Below are positions 1 through 8,602 of a DNA stretch of 64,000 bases, piece by piece (positions within the stretch are counted from its first letter, which is position 1; the number at the start of each line of letters is the position of its first letter). The stretch covers positions 2,368,501-2,432,500 of the forward strand of contig NZ_JAPEOR010000002.1 in NCBI RefSeq assembly GCF_026341125.1. The letters run 5' to 3'. The position numbers and the translations under genes are program-made. The DNA comes from Streptomyces sp. NBC_01142 (GTDB lineage: Bacteria; Actinomycetota; Actinomycetes; Streptomycetales; Streptomycetaceae). Below the pieces are notes generated by a model. That model saw only the letters and a list, made by a program, of their open reading frames with translations, made no database searches and was not told where the DNA came from.

Positions 1-132
1 CGGCGTGGCGCAGGTACTGGTACGGATCCCAAGTTGGTGCGGAATGCATGCTCGAGCCCCCTTACAGGAACGGTGCGCCGAAGCGGAACGGTAGTTCCAG
101 CCCGACCATGCCCAAGCTTGCGCCCGAATATA

Positions 133-146
133 TCTTGATGTCAAGA
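133..146. promoter_or_regulatory. MarR-type operator palindrome
   Basis: TCTTGA-TG-TCAAGA is a perfect 6+6 inverted repeat 36 bp upstream of the MarR-family start codon. This kind of TTGA/TCAA dyad is typical of MarR-family operators, so autoregulation is the simplest reading (inference). The rest of 1-181 holds no gene I can support. Confidence 0.5.
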
Positions 147-181
147 GACTTCACGTCGACAGACCATCTACACTGATCGAC

Positions 182-679
182 ATGGAGGACGAGGTCGATC
201 GACTGGTCGCAGCATGGCGCCGTGAGCGCCCCGACCTCGACGTGGAACCACTCGAGGTGCTCAGCCGCGTCTCCAGGCTTGCACGCCATCTCGACCGGGC
301 CCGGCGGCTTGCCTTTTCCGAGCACAATCTGGAGCCGTGGGAGTTCGACGTACTGACCTCGCTGCGGCGAGCGGGGGCTCCGTACCAGCTCTCGCCCGGC
401 CAGCTGCTCACTCAGACGCTGGTCACCTCGGGCACCATGACCAACCGCATCGACCGGCTCGCCAAGAAAGACCTGGTCGAGCGGCTGCCCGACCCCAGCG
501 ACCGGCGAGGGGTGCTGGTGCGCCTCACCCCCGAGGGCCGCGACCGCGCCGACCAGGCACTGGCCGGTCTGCTCGCCCAGGAACGCGCCATCCTCTCCGA
601 GCTGTCACCCGCACAACGGGGTGAACTGGCGGGTTTGCTACGCCAGTTGACCGCCCCGTTCGACAACATCCCCGGCTAG
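182..679 (+). CDS. MarR family transcriptional regulator
   Basis: A 165-aa winged-helix DNA-binding protein of usual MarR length. The recognition helix region reads LVTSGTMTNRIDRL (about residues 80-95), followed by the typical wing DPSDRRGVLVRLT (about 107-120) and a helical C-terminus for dimerisation. The N-terminal helix carries the W-x-F-D-V-L-T element usual in the family. The ligand cannot be told from sequence. It overlaps the end of the convergent response regulator gene by 42 bp. A palindrome just upstream suggests that it represses itself. Confidence 0.9.
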   Translation: MEDEVDRLVAAWRRERPDLDVEPLEVLSRVSRLARHLDRARRLAFSEHNLEPWEFDVLTSLRRAGAPYQLSPGQLLTQTLVTSGTMTNRIDRLAKKDLVERLPDPSDRRGVLVRLTPEGRDRADQALAGLLAQERAILSELSPAQRGELAGLLRQLTAPFDNIPG

Positions 680-1423
680 GTCGACCGGACCCACCCCGGC
701 GCGGCGCGCGAGGGCGACCGCGGCGAGCGTGGAGTGCACGCCCAGCTTCCCCAGAACGTTCTGCATATGCGTACGAACGGTGTGCGGGGACAGGAAGAGG
801 CGCTCGGCGACGGCCTTGCGCCCCAGACCCGCAACCATGCACCGCAGCACCTCCCGCTCACGCGGGGTGAGCGACTCCACGAGCCGCTCACTCTCGGTGC
901 GGTGCTTGCGGGCTGCGGTCAACTCCCGCAGTACGCCGGTGAGCAGGGCGGGTGGCAGATGCGTCTCGTCCCGCAGCACCCCCCGTATCACCACGAGCAG
1001 GCGCTGCAGCGAGCAGTCCTTGGCGACCCAGCCCGAGGCGCCCGCCTGGAGCGCGAGGGCCGCGCGGCGCGGGTCGTCCTTCTCGGCGAGCACGACGGTA
1101 CGGACGGCTGGCTGCCCGGTACGGACTCCGGCGACCAGGGAGATGCCGTCGACGAGGCCCTCCTCGCCGTTGTCCGGGACGGCGCGGGCCACCGGCGCGA
1201 TGTGGCCGCCGGGCACCGCGAGGGCGCCGAGGTCGGCGTCGACCAGCATCACATCGAATCTGCGCCCCTCGGCGGCCGCCCGCTCCAGGCAGCGCAACGC
1301 GGCGGGACCGCTGCCGGCCGCCGCGACGTCGACGTCGGGCTCGGCCGCGAGGGCCGCTGCGAGCGACTCGGCGAAGATGCGGTGGTCGTCCACCACCAGG
1401 ACCCGGATACGAACCACAGACAC
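638..1423 (-). CDS. NarL/LuxR-type response regulator
   Basis: A 261-aa protein with an N-terminal receiver and a C-terminal LuxR helix-turn-helix. The receiver shows the acidic DDH motif at residues 12-14, a candidate phospho-acceptor Asp at about 62 (MLVDADLG) and the conserved Lys in GWVAKD. It carries an insertion of roughly 30 residues after the acceptor loop. The output domain begins LTPREREVLRCMVAG and has the recognition helix LSPHTVRTHMQNVLGKLGV. No histidine kinase is adjacent, so it is an orphan regulator. Its 3' end overlaps the convergent MarR gene. Confidence 0.9.
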   Translation of the reverse strand: MSVVRIRVLVVDDHRIFAESLAAALAAEPDVDVAAAGSGPAALRCLERAAAEGRRFDVMLVDADLGALAVPGGHIAPVARAVPDNGEEGLVDGISLVAGVRTGQPAVRTVVLAEKDDPRRAALALQAGASGWVAKDCSLQRLLVVIRGVLRDETHLPPALLTGVLRELTAARKHRTESERLVESLTPREREVLRCMVAGLGRKAVAERLFLSPHTVRTHMQNVLGKLGVHSTLAAVALARRAGVGPVDLAGDVVERGGQLA

Positions 1424-1658
1424 CCCCAGTGTCGGAGGACGGACCGGCGCGGATACGGCGCCCGGGCAGATGGAGTACTACAGCCTTCGCCCGGCCGCCG
1501 TGCTGTGACTGATACCCCGCCCCGGGCGTCGTACCCGGCTGTCTCGCCCCCTGATCAGCACCGGCCCCCACCGGTGTTGAGCATCAGAGTACGGCTGGGG
1601 GGCTGGAGCGGAAGGCTATTTGCAGAACTGACTGGCCAGGGTGTTTAGGGTGTGCCTC

Positions 1659-2108
1659 ATGTTTCGTATGGAGACAGAAGTCGACAAAGATCGGCGGATC
1701 CTGCTCGGCGAACGGCTGGAGCAGAGCAACGCGGAACGGTCACCGGCGATACGGGTGTTGCGGGGTACGCCGCACGAGGACGAAGTGCCGCTGGAGGTCT
1801 GGGCGTTCGAGGACGCATCGGGCGAACTGGCCGCCGGCCTGACGGCCTTCACCTGGGCGCGATGGCTCCACGTGGACCTGCTCTGGGTCGCGGACCGTCA
1901 CCGCGGCACGGGCCTGGGCACCCGCCTCCTGACGGAAGCGGAACGCGCGGCGCGGGAGGAGAGGGGCTGCGGGTGGGCGCGTGTGGAGACTTGGGACTTC
2001 CAGGCGCCGGGGTTCTACGGGAAGAGAGGGTACGAGGTGGTGGGCCGGGTGGAGGACTATCCGCCGGGGGCGACGGAGTTCATCCTCGCGAAGCGCCTGA
2101 GCGCCTGA
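1659..2108 (+). CDS. GNAT family N-acetyltransferase
   Basis: About 149 aa, a single GNAT fold expected to transfer an acetyl group from acetyl-CoA to an unknown amine. The acetyl-CoA binding signature is HRGTGLGTRLL, followed by the C-terminal GFYGKRGYEVVGRVEDYPPG typical of small GNATs. I chose the ATG at 1659 (MFRMETEV); a GTG at 1641 in frame would add six residues with no better ribosome site. It stands alone and converges on the gal operon across a G/C-rich hairpin. Confidence 0.85.
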   Translation: MFRMETEVDKDRRILLGERLEQSNAERSPAIRVLRGTPHEDEVPLEVWAFEDASGELAAGLTAFTWARWLHVDLLWVADRHRGTGLGTRLLTEAERAAREERGCGWARVETWDFQAPGFYGKRGYEVVGRVEDYPPGATEFILAKRLSA

Positions 2109-2181
2109 GCGCCTCGCGGTCTGAGGGGGTGCTCTCCCCCACCCCGTCCCTATCCCTGAACCGGGGGCCAACCGGGGGCCA

Positions 2182-2200
2182 TGGGGGGCTTCGCCCCCCA
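2182..2200. terminator. GC hairpin between convergent genes
   Basis: TGGGGGGC-TTC-GCCCCCCA forms an 8-bp stem with a tight TTC loop, lying between the GNAT gene (ends 2108, plus) and galK (ends 2375, minus). It could stop transcription from both sides. A short direct repeat (ccgggggcca) sits just to its left. Nothing else is seen in 2109-2374. Confidence 0.55.
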
Positions 2201-2374
2201 CACCCCCAAAGCGCCTGCTTCGCGGCGCCGTCGGCCCGGCGGCGGCGGTATGGCGGGCCCGGCGGGCACGGGCCTCAGCGGCACGGTGACCCGCACATGC
2301 CGCCGGCGCAAGGAGACGTGCGGCAGCTCCGGCGACCTCGCGGGGGCATGAGCACTGCCGGAGTGAGCACCCCC

Positions 2375-3499
2375 TCAGGACAGGCGCGTTGCGCCCTTGG
2401 ACGGGGTGGCCGGGAAGATGCGTGGGTCCGCGTGGGATCCGGACGCGAATGCCTCCTCGATCGACTTCGTCACGGTCGGGGCCGTCGACACGTCCGTCAG
2501 GACGATCGCCGAGCCGCCGAAGCCGCCGCCCGTCATCCTCGCGCCCAGTGCGCCCGCCGACAGGGCCGCGTCGACCACCAGGTCCAGCTCCGGGCAGGAG
2601 ACCCGGAAGTCGTCCCGCAGCGAGGCGTGCCCCTCCGTGAGGACCGGGCCGATCGCCGGGACCTCGCCCGCCTCGAGGAGGGCGATCACTCGCTCCACCC
2701 GGTGGTTCTCCGTCACGATGTGGCGTACCAGAGCGCGTACCTCCGGGTCGTCCAGCCGGGACAGAGCCGCCGGCAGGTCCGCGTACGGGATGTCCCGCAG
2801 CGCCGGCACCCCCAGCGCCGCCGCTCCCGCCTCGCAGCCCGCGCGGCGCTTGCCGTACTCGCCCTCGCTGTGCGCGTGCTTGACCCGGGTGTCGACGACC
2901 AGGAGTTCCAGACCGAGCGCCGCCAGGTCGAAGGGGATCTGGCGCTGCGAGAGATCCCGGGTGTCCAGATACAGCGCGTGGCCCGCGGTGCAGCATGCCG
3001 AGGCCGTCTGGTCCATGATCCCGGTGGGGGCGCCGACGTAGACGTTCTCGGCGCGCTGGCACAGCCGGGCCATCCGCCACCGCTCCAGGCCCAGTTCGTA
3101 CAGGTCGTTCAGGGCGAGGGCGGTGACGACCTCCAGCGCGGCGGACGACGAGAGTCCCGCGCCCGCCGGGACCGTCGACTCGAAGTGGACGTCCGCGCCG
3201 CCCACCGCGTGCCCCGCGTCCCGCAGCGCCCACACGACCCCCGCCGGGTAGTCCGTCCAGCCGCCCGGACCCCGCCCCGGCGCGAGTTCGTCGATGCGCA
3301 GTTCGACCGCGCCGCCCGCCGCGCCCGCCGTGTCCGCCGTGTCCGCCGTGTGGAGCCGCAGCACGCCGTCGTTCCGGCGCGCCACGGTCGCGACAGTGGT
3401 GTGCGGCAGCGCGAAGGGCATCACGAAACCGTCGTTGTAGTCGGTGTGCTCACCGATCAGGTTCACCCGACCGGGGGCCGCCCACACACCCTGGCTCAT
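2375..3499 (-). CDS. galK: Galactokinase
   Basis: Phosphorylates alpha-D-galactose to galactose-1-phosphate, the first committed step of the Leloir pathway. The 374-aa protein has the GHMP-kinase features: the galactokinase signature [19 protein letters not shown] near the N-terminus, the ATP-binding loop [14 protein letters not shown] and the C-terminal [16 protein letters not shown]. The start ATG overlaps the galE stop by 4 bp (ATGA, 3496-3499), so the two are translationally coupled. The open frame runs further upstream inside galE, but the kinase homology begins at MSQGVW. Last gene of galT-galE-galK. Confidence 0.97.
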   Translation of the reverse strand: MSQGVWAAPGRVNLIGEHTDYNDGFVMPFALPHTTVATVARRNDGVLRLHTADTADTAGAAGGAVELRIDELAPGRGPGGWTDYPAGVVWALRDAGHAVGGADVHFESTVPAGAGLSSSAALEVVTALALNDLYELGLERWRMARLCQRAENVYVGAPTGIMDQTASACCTAGHALYLDTRDLSQRQIPFDLAALGLELLVVDTRVKHAHSEGEYGKRRAGCEAGAAALGVPALRDIPYADLPAALSRLDDPEVRALVRHIVTENHRVERVIALLEAGEVPAIGPVLTEGHASLRDDFRVSCPELDLVVDAALSAGALGARMTGGGFGGSAIVLTDVSTAPTVTKSIEEAFASGSHADPRIFPATPSKGATRLS

Positions 3500-4464
3500 G
3501 ACGCGCTTCCCCTCCCACGGGCAAAGGCCCAGGCGTCCGCCACGATGCCTGCCAGGTCGGCGCGGCTCGGGTGCCAGCCCAGGCGTTCCTGGGCGGTCGC
3601 CGCCGAGGCGACCAGCACCGCCGGGTCGCCGCCGCGGCGCGCGGCCATGACCTCCGGGACCGGGTGCCCCGTGACCTTGCGGACGGTCTCGATGACCTCG
3701 CGGACCGAGAATCCGTTGCCGTTGCCGAGATTGCAGATCAGGTGCTCGCCGGACCTCGCCGCGTCCAGCGCGAGCAGATGGGCTTCCGCCAGATCCGCGA
3801 CATGGATGTAGTCGCGTACGCAGGTGCCGTCCGGGGTCGGGTAGTCGTCCCCGTACACCGAGATCGACGCCCGCTTGCCGAGGGCGACCTGCAGCACCAG
3901 CGGGATGAGGTGCGACTCCGGGTCGTGGCGCTCCCCGTAATTCCCGTACGCGCCCGCCACGTTGAAGTACCGGAGGGAGACCGCCGCGAGACCGTGCGCG
4001 GTCGCCTCGCCCGTGATCAGGTGGTCGACCGCGAGCTTGGACGCGCCGTAGGGGCTGGTGGGGGCGGTCGGGTCGGCCTCGGTGATCGGGGTCGAGACGG
4101 GCTCTCCGTACGTCGCCGCGGTGGAGGAGAAGACGAGCCTTCGCACCCCCGCGGACCGCATCGCGGCGAGCAGCTCCATCGTCCCGCCGACATTGTTCGC
4201 CCAGTACTTCTCCGGCTTCACGACGGACTCGCCGACCTGCGAGAACGCCGCGAAGTGCAGCACCCCGTCGTACGAGGAGTCCAGCCACTTCTCAGCGTCC
4301 TGGATCCGGCCCTCGATGAACTCCGCGCCCGCCGGCACCCCCTCCCGGAACCCGGTGGAGAGATCGTCGAGCACGGTCACTCGGTGCCCGGCCTCCAGCA
4401 GATGCTGGGCAACCACGCTGCCGACATACCCCGCGCCGCCCGTGACCATGTACTTCTTGCTCAC
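3496..4464 (-). CDS. galE: UDP-glucose 4-epimerase
   Basis: Interconverts UDP-galactose and UDP-glucose with bound NAD. The 322-aa extended-SDR enzyme starts [16 protein letters not shown] (GxxGxxG dinucleotide motif) and carries the catalytic YGASK (Tyr-x-x-x-Lys) near residue 145. FSSTAATYG supplies the catalytic Ser/Thr. It overlaps galT upstream by 4 bp (4461-4464) and galK downstream by 4 bp, so all three Leloir genes form one coupled operon. Confidence 0.97.
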   Translation of the reverse strand: MSKKYMVTGGAGYVGSVVAQHLLEAGHRVTVLDDLSTGFREGVPAGAEFIEGRIQDAEKWLDSSYDGVLHFAAFSQVGESVVKPEKYWANNVGGTMELLAAMRSAGVRRLVFSSTAATYGEPVSTPITEADPTAPTSPYGASKLAVDHLITGEATAHGLAAVSLRYFNVAGAYGNYGERHDPESHLIPLVLQVALGKRASISVYGDDYPTPDGTCVRDYIHVADLAEAHLLALDAARSGEHLICNLGNGNGFSVREVIETVRKVTGHPVPEVMAARRGGDPAVLVASAATAQERLGWHPSRADLAGIVADAWAFARGRGSAS

Positions 4465-5513
4465 TCGCTCGCTACCTCTCGCAGTCGCTCTGCCGCGGTT
4501 TCCGGCGGCACGTCATTGATGAACACGCTCATACCGGACTCGGAACCCGCGAGGAACTTCAGCTTGCCGGAAGTGCGGCGAATGGTGAAAAGCTCGAGAT
4601 GGAGGCCGAAGTCGCTCCGGTTGACGCCCCGCATCTCGACGAACGGCGCCTGGTGCCAGGCCGCGATGTACGGCGTCGGCGGTTCGGCGTCCCCGAAGAT
4701 CCGGTCGAAGCGCCTCAACAGTTCCAGATAGATCTGTGGGAACTCTGTGCGCGCCGCGTCGTCCAGCGCCCGCAGATCCGGCACCCGCCGCCGGGGGTAG
4801 AGGTGCACCTCGTACGGCCAGTGCGCCGCGTACGGCACGAAGGCCACCCAGTGCTCGCCCTCCAGCACGACCCGTACCCCGTCCGCCCGCTCGCGTGCGA
4901 CGAGGTCGTCGAAGAGGTTGCGGCCGGTACTCGCCCGGTGCTCGCCCGCCGAGCGCAGCATCAGCTCGGTGCGCGGGGTCACGAAGGGGTACGCGTAGAT
5001 CTGGCCGTGCGGGTGCCCCAGCGTGACCCCGATCTCGGCGCCCCGGTTCTCGAAGCAGAAGACCTGCTTCACCTGTGGGAGCTCGGCGAGCTCGGCGGTG
5101 CGGTCCGTCCACGCCTCGAGGACCAGGCCCGCCCGGTCCTCGGTGAGGTCGGCGAACGAGGCGTCGTGGTCGGAGGTGAAGCAGACGACCTCGCACCGGC
5201 CCGAGTCGCCGGCCAGCGACGGGAAGCGGTTCTCGAAGACGGCGACGTCGTAGTCGGCGGCCGGGATCTCGCTCAGCCGCCCGTCCCGGGAGGGGCAGAG
5301 CGGACATTCGTCGGCCGGTGGGTGGTAGGTGCGGGCCTGTCGGTGCGAGGCGATGGCCACCGCGTCGCCGAGCAGCGGGTCGCCGCGGACCTCGGCGGTG
5401 GTGGAGATCGGATCGAGCGGCCGCCGGTCGACGGCGTCGCGTACGGCGTCGTCCCGGGAGTCGTAGTAGAGCAGTTCACGACCGTCGGCGAGCCGGGTCG
5501 ACGTCTTCTTCAC
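4461..5513 (-). CDS. galT: Galactose-1-phosphate uridylyltransferase
   Basis: Exchanges UMP between UDP-glucose and galactose-1-phosphate. The 350-aa protein has the HIT-superfamily active site [11 protein letters not shown] (nucleophilic His in HPHGQ) and a zinc pair CPLCPSR near residue 70. First gene of galT-galE-galK; the promoter must lie in 5514-5757. The C-terminus has the family pattern FGLHLELF. No regulator that is obviously dedicated to galactose lies beside it; the upstream regulator gene is an atypical NarL type. Confidence 0.97.
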   Translation of the reverse strand: MKKTSTRLADGRELLYYDSRDDAVRDAVDRRPLDPISTTAEVRGDPLLGDAVAIASHRQARTYHPPADECPLCPSRDGRLSEIPAADYDVAVFENRFPSLAGDSGRCEVVCFTSDHDASFADLTEDRAGLVLEAWTDRTAELAELPQVKQVFCFENRGAEIGVTLGHPHGQIYAYPFVTPRTELMLRSAGEHRASTGRNLFDDLVARERADGVRVVLEGEHWVAFVPYAAHWPYEVHLYPRRRVPDLRALDDAARTEFPQIYLELLRRFDRIFGDAEPPTPYIAAWHQAPFVEMRGVNRSDFGLHLELFTIRRTSGKLKFLAGSESGMSVFINDVPPETAAERLREVASE

Positions 5514-5580
5514 TGTGAAGCTCCCTCACCGCACCCATCAAACAGAACCGCACACAAAAAATCACAAGCCAACAGTAGCG

Positions 5581-5692
5581 TCAATGGGTGAACAGCAAGA
5601 CCGACATCCCGACGAGGACAAGAACGAGCACGACCACGACCACGACGACCAGGACAACCAGGACGACGAGGACGACGAGGACGACGAGAGCT
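5581..5692 (-). repeat. GAC/GTC triplet-rich low-complexity tract with hydrophobic reading frame
   Basis: A run of imperfect GAC, GAG and CAC triplets fills the gap between galT and the response regulator. Read on the minus strand it encodes an almost pure Val/Leu peptide ending GMSVLLFTH (stop at 5581-5583), long enough for one membrane span. An in-frame stop lies just upstream and only GTG codons are available as starts. Read on the plus strand the same tract is Asp/Glu/His-rich. It may be a tiny membrane peptide or only a triplet expansion. The remainder of 5514-5757 should contain the galT promoter; I cannot assign its elements. Confidence 0.3.
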
Positions 5693-5757
5693 CAGGGAAA
5701 AGGCTGACGGTGACGTATCTGATCGGCGGGAGCCGCGCCCGACGGCTCCGGCGACGG

Positions 5758-6453
5758 CTACTCCGCTGCCGGCCGTCCGGGCCCGGTCACGATCGTCGCC
5801 CGGTCCAGCAGTCCGGTGCGCGCGGCCAGCGCCGCCGCCTCCAGCCGGGAGCCCACCCCCAGCTTCATCAGCACCCGCTGCACATGCGTACGGGCCGTGC
5901 TCGGCGCGATCCCCATCCCGGCCGCGATCAGCCGGGTGTCCTCGCCCTCCGCGACCCTGACCAGTACCTCGACCTCGCGCGGGGTGAGCAGTTGCAGCAG
6001 CCGCTGCCCTTCGTCGTCCGGCTGGGCGGCCGGGTTGAGCAGCTCGGCGAAGGCGCCCTGCAGCAGCTGCGGCGCCACCACCGCCTCGCCCGCGCGCGCT
6101 TTGACCATGGCCCGCTCGACGCCCTCGATGCGCTCGTCGTGGCGTACGTAACCGGATGCACCGGCCGCGAAGGCCGCGGCGATCCCGCGGGGGCTCGGCA
6201 CCGGGCCGAGGACCACCACGGCCACCTGAGGGCGCTCCCGCTTGATCCGTACGATCGGGTCGAAGGCGCCCGGCTCCGCGGGCGTCGCCGTGCCCAGCAG
6301 GCACACCTCGGGCGCTCTGGCCACCACCAGCTCGGCCGCTCCGGCCGCGGGCGCGGCCGCCGCGAGCACCCGGTGCCCACGCAGTTTCAAGGCCGAGGCG
6401 AGTGCCTCGGCGAGCAGTCTGTGGTCGTCGACCACCATGAGCCGCACGCCCAT
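5758..6453 (-). CDS. Atypical NarL-type response regulator with degenerate receiver
   Basis: A 231-aa protein: receiver (about 1-120) and LuxR helix-turn-helix (about 160-225; LTPREVEVLVRVAEG, IAPSTARTHVQRVLMKLGV). The acidic pocket VVDDH (8-11) is kept. However, the acceptor position reads CLLGTAT, with Gly at about residue 54 where Asp is expected, and the conserved Lys is replaced (GYVRHDE). Phosphorylation in the normal way is therefore unlikely (inference). I chose the ATG at 6453 (MGVRLMVVDD); an in-frame ATG at 6525 with AGGGG upstream would add 24 residues. No kinase gene is adjacent. Confidence 0.85.
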   Translation of the reverse strand: MGVRLMVVDDHRLLAEALASALKLRGHRVLAAAAPAAGAAELVVARAPEVCLLGTATPAEPGAFDPIVRIKRERPQVAVVVLGPVPSPRGIAAAFAAGASGYVRHDERIEGVERAMVKARAGEAVVAPQLLQGAFAELLNPAAQPDDEGQRLLQLLTPREVEVLVRVAEGEDTRLIAAGMGIAPSTARTHVQRVLMKLGVGSRLEAAALAARTGLLDRATIVTGPGRPAAE

Positions 6454-6593
6454 CGAGCAACCCCCATCCCCGCTGGAGCTGGCCCCCCGGCTCCTGCCCC
6501 GGCAAGCTACACGCTTGTTCGACATTGCGCGCCCCTAACTCGGCAGAAGCCCCCCAGAATGCCGAATTCTTCGCCAAACAGGGCTACTTACGA

Positions 6594-6635
6594 CCGTGGC
6601 CCGTCACATCGGAGATCCAATGTGACGGGCCACGG
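6594..6635 (-). terminator. Strong stem-loop terminator
   Basis: Two 16-base arms (6594-6609 and 6620-6635) pair perfectly around a 10-base loop. The hairpin lies just past the stop of the first beta-propeller gene (6659, minus strand), so it most likely ends transcripts of the propeller genes before the response regulator. Confidence 0.8.
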
Positions 6636-6658
6636 GCCGTGGGGTGTGCCGTCCGGGG

Positions 6659-8524
6659 TCAGTCGACCACGCTGAAAGCGATGGCGAGATACTTCTTGTT
6701 GAAGGCCGTAGCGGCCGAATCCCGCTTGCTCATCAGGTGCTGCGAGATGAACAGCCGGCCGGCCGCGTAGCGGTACTCGGCGCCGGTCTCGGTACTGCTG
6801 GTCTCCGCCGCACGGATCGTCTTGTCGGAGGGGTTCTGCATGAGCACGGTCTGCTTGGCCGTGGCACCGTCGATGCTCACGACCTGGCCACCCTTGTTGT
6901 AGGGGGGCCACTTGTAGACGATCAGGTTGCCGCCGTCCATGCGCAGCGGAAGGGCCTTGTACCCGGGGCCGGCGTCGGCCCGGTCGCTGGTGCCCTTGCC
7001 GGTGGCGAGGTCGAAGGAGATGATCTCGTTGGTCCGGGTGCCGGGCTCGCCGGAGCCTGCGTGCTCCAGCGTCGGCACGTAGATCCGGTCGTTGCCGACG
7101 ACCACGAACACGCAGCCCTCGACGTTGTCCGAGGCCGGGCACCTCGCCTCGTACTTGTCGCCGGGGGCCGAAATCTTGGCCCGCAGCTTTCCGGTCTTGG
7201 CATCGATGGAGAAGAAGTCCGAGATGCCGAACGTTCCCGTGCGACCGACGTCGGCGGCGACGACCAGCGGCTTGGTGGAGACGACCCGCGCGCTGTCGAC
7301 GCCGGGCGGCATCTTGAACGTGGAGAGCGGGGCGCCGCTGTCGGGGTTGACCGGCTGGATGGTCACCGTCTCGTCGCCGGACGAACCGCACCGGCGCACG
7401 GCGACGAGAGCCTCGCCACCTCCGTACCCGATGTCGCGGCACTCGTTGCCGTCGACCGTGGGCTTCCAGCGGACGGCTCCGGTGGTGAGGTCGAAGGCCG
7501 CACTGCCGGAGAGATCGCCCGCGGCCACCGTGTTGCCGCTGAGGGTGACCTCGTCGAACCTGGCCTTTTCGTCACCGGTGGCGTCGCCCGTGACGGACTT
7601 GCTCCACTTCAGTTCGCCGGTGGTCAGGTCGATCACGCCGACCTCGGTGCACGGCTCGTAGAACTCCGGCCCGGTCCGCTTGACGGCCTCGAAGACGATC
7701 GCCGTCTTGTTGTCCTTGGTGACATGGCGCGAGGCGGCGCAGATCTGGCCGGGCAGCTTGGTGGTCCACAGCGGGGTGCCCTTGGCCACGTCGTAGCCGA
7801 CGATCGAGTTGACGCCGGGCTTGACGAAGGCCTTGTCGGTGACCCAGGAGCCCACAACGGCCGTGAGATCCTCCATCGGCGGCTCCGGCAGCTGGAAGGC
7901 CACCTTGGAGTTGACGTTCGCGGGCGCCTTCTCCTTGCCGGGACCGTCGGCGGCCTTGCCGCCGCCGTCGTCGTCGGAGCCCCCGGACGTACCGCCCGAG
8001 CTGCTCTTGCTCTCGTCCTTCTTGCCGCTGTCGCTGCTGGAGGCGTACACGATGCCGCCGACGACGATCAGCACCACGGCGAGGGACGCCGCGATGATGA
8101 TCTGCATCTGCGTGCTCAGCTTCTTGCCGCCACCGCCGCCGCTACCGCCGCCACCGACTCCGGGCTGGGGCGGCATGTACGGGGGCTGCGGCTGCATGGG
8201 CTGGGTCGGATAGCCGTAACCGGGCTGTCCGGGCGGCGGCCCCTGCGGCGGCTGTCCGGGCGGCGTCTGCGGGTAGGCGTATCCGGCCTGGGCCGGCGGC
8301 GTCTGCGGGTAGCCGTAACCGGGCTGGGCCGGCGGCGGCGTCTGCGGGTAGCCGTAACCGGGCTGCGCCGGCGGAGGGCCCTGCGGCGGTCCTTGCGGCG
8401 GTCCCTGCGGGGGCGGCGTCGGGGCTCCGAATCCGCCCGGCGGAGGGTTCTGGGGAGCGCCGAACCCGCCCTGCGGGGGCTGCCCCGGGGGCTGGTTCGG
8501 CGGTGGCGGCGGTGGCTGGGTCAT
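6659..8524 (-). CDS. Membrane-anchored PQQ-like beta-propeller protein (copy 1)
   Basis: A 621-aa protein in three parts. Residues 1-130 are an extreme Pro/Gln/Gly-rich tail with several PAQPGYGYPQTPP-type units. Residues about 137-160 are one membrane span (IIIAASLAVVLIVVGGIVY). The rest is an outer domain of repeats shaped like DLTTGELKW, DLTTGAVRW and DLATGKG, the pattern of PQQ/quinoprotein-type propeller blades. No catalytic residues or signal cleavage site are seen. A scaffold or ligand-sensing role outside the cell is possible but unproven. It lies 78 bp downstream of a paralogue (copy 2). Confidence 0.8.
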   Translation of the reverse strand: MTQPPPPPPNQPPGQPPQGGFGAPQNPPPGGFGAPTPPPQGPPQGPPQGPPPAQPGYGYPQTPPPAQPGYGYPQTPPAQAGYAYPQTPPGQPPQGPPPGQPGYGYPTQPMQPQPPYMPPQPGVGGGGSGGGGGKKLSTQMQIIIAASLAVVLIVVGGIVYASSSDSGKKDESKSSSGGTSGGSDDDGGGKAADGPGKEKAPANVNSKVAFQLPEPPMEDLTAVVGSWVTDKAFVKPGVNSIVGYDVAKGTPLWTTKLPGQICAASRHVTKDNKTAIVFEAVKRTGPEFYEPCTEVGVIDLTTGELKWSKSVTGDATGDEKARFDEVTLSGNTVAAGDLSGSAAFDLTTGAVRWKPTVDGNECRDIGYGGGEALVAVRRCGSSGDETVTIQPVNPDSGAPLSTFKMPPGVDSARVVSTKPLVVAADVGRTGTFGISDFFSIDAKTGKLRAKISAPGDKYEARCPASDNVEGCVFVVVGNDRIYVPTLEHAGSGEPGTRTNEIISFDLATGKGTSDRADAGPGYKALPLRMDGGNLIVYKWPPYNKGGQVVSIDGATAKQTVLMQNPSDKTIRAAETSSTETGAEYRYAAGRLFISQHLMSKRDSAATAFNKKYLAIAFSVVD

Positions 8525-8602
8525 GGGGTGCTTACCTCGGGAGAAGGAGAGAAGGAGCGGAGGAGAAACGAGTGGGAGTGTCCGACTGACTTCGGAGCGC
8601 GG

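Noticed and set aside
3500..4288. Galactokinase frame open well upstream into galE
   Set aside because: The upstream part is out-of-frame galE sequence; galK homology begins at MSQGVW and the ATGA overlap is normal for coupled genes.
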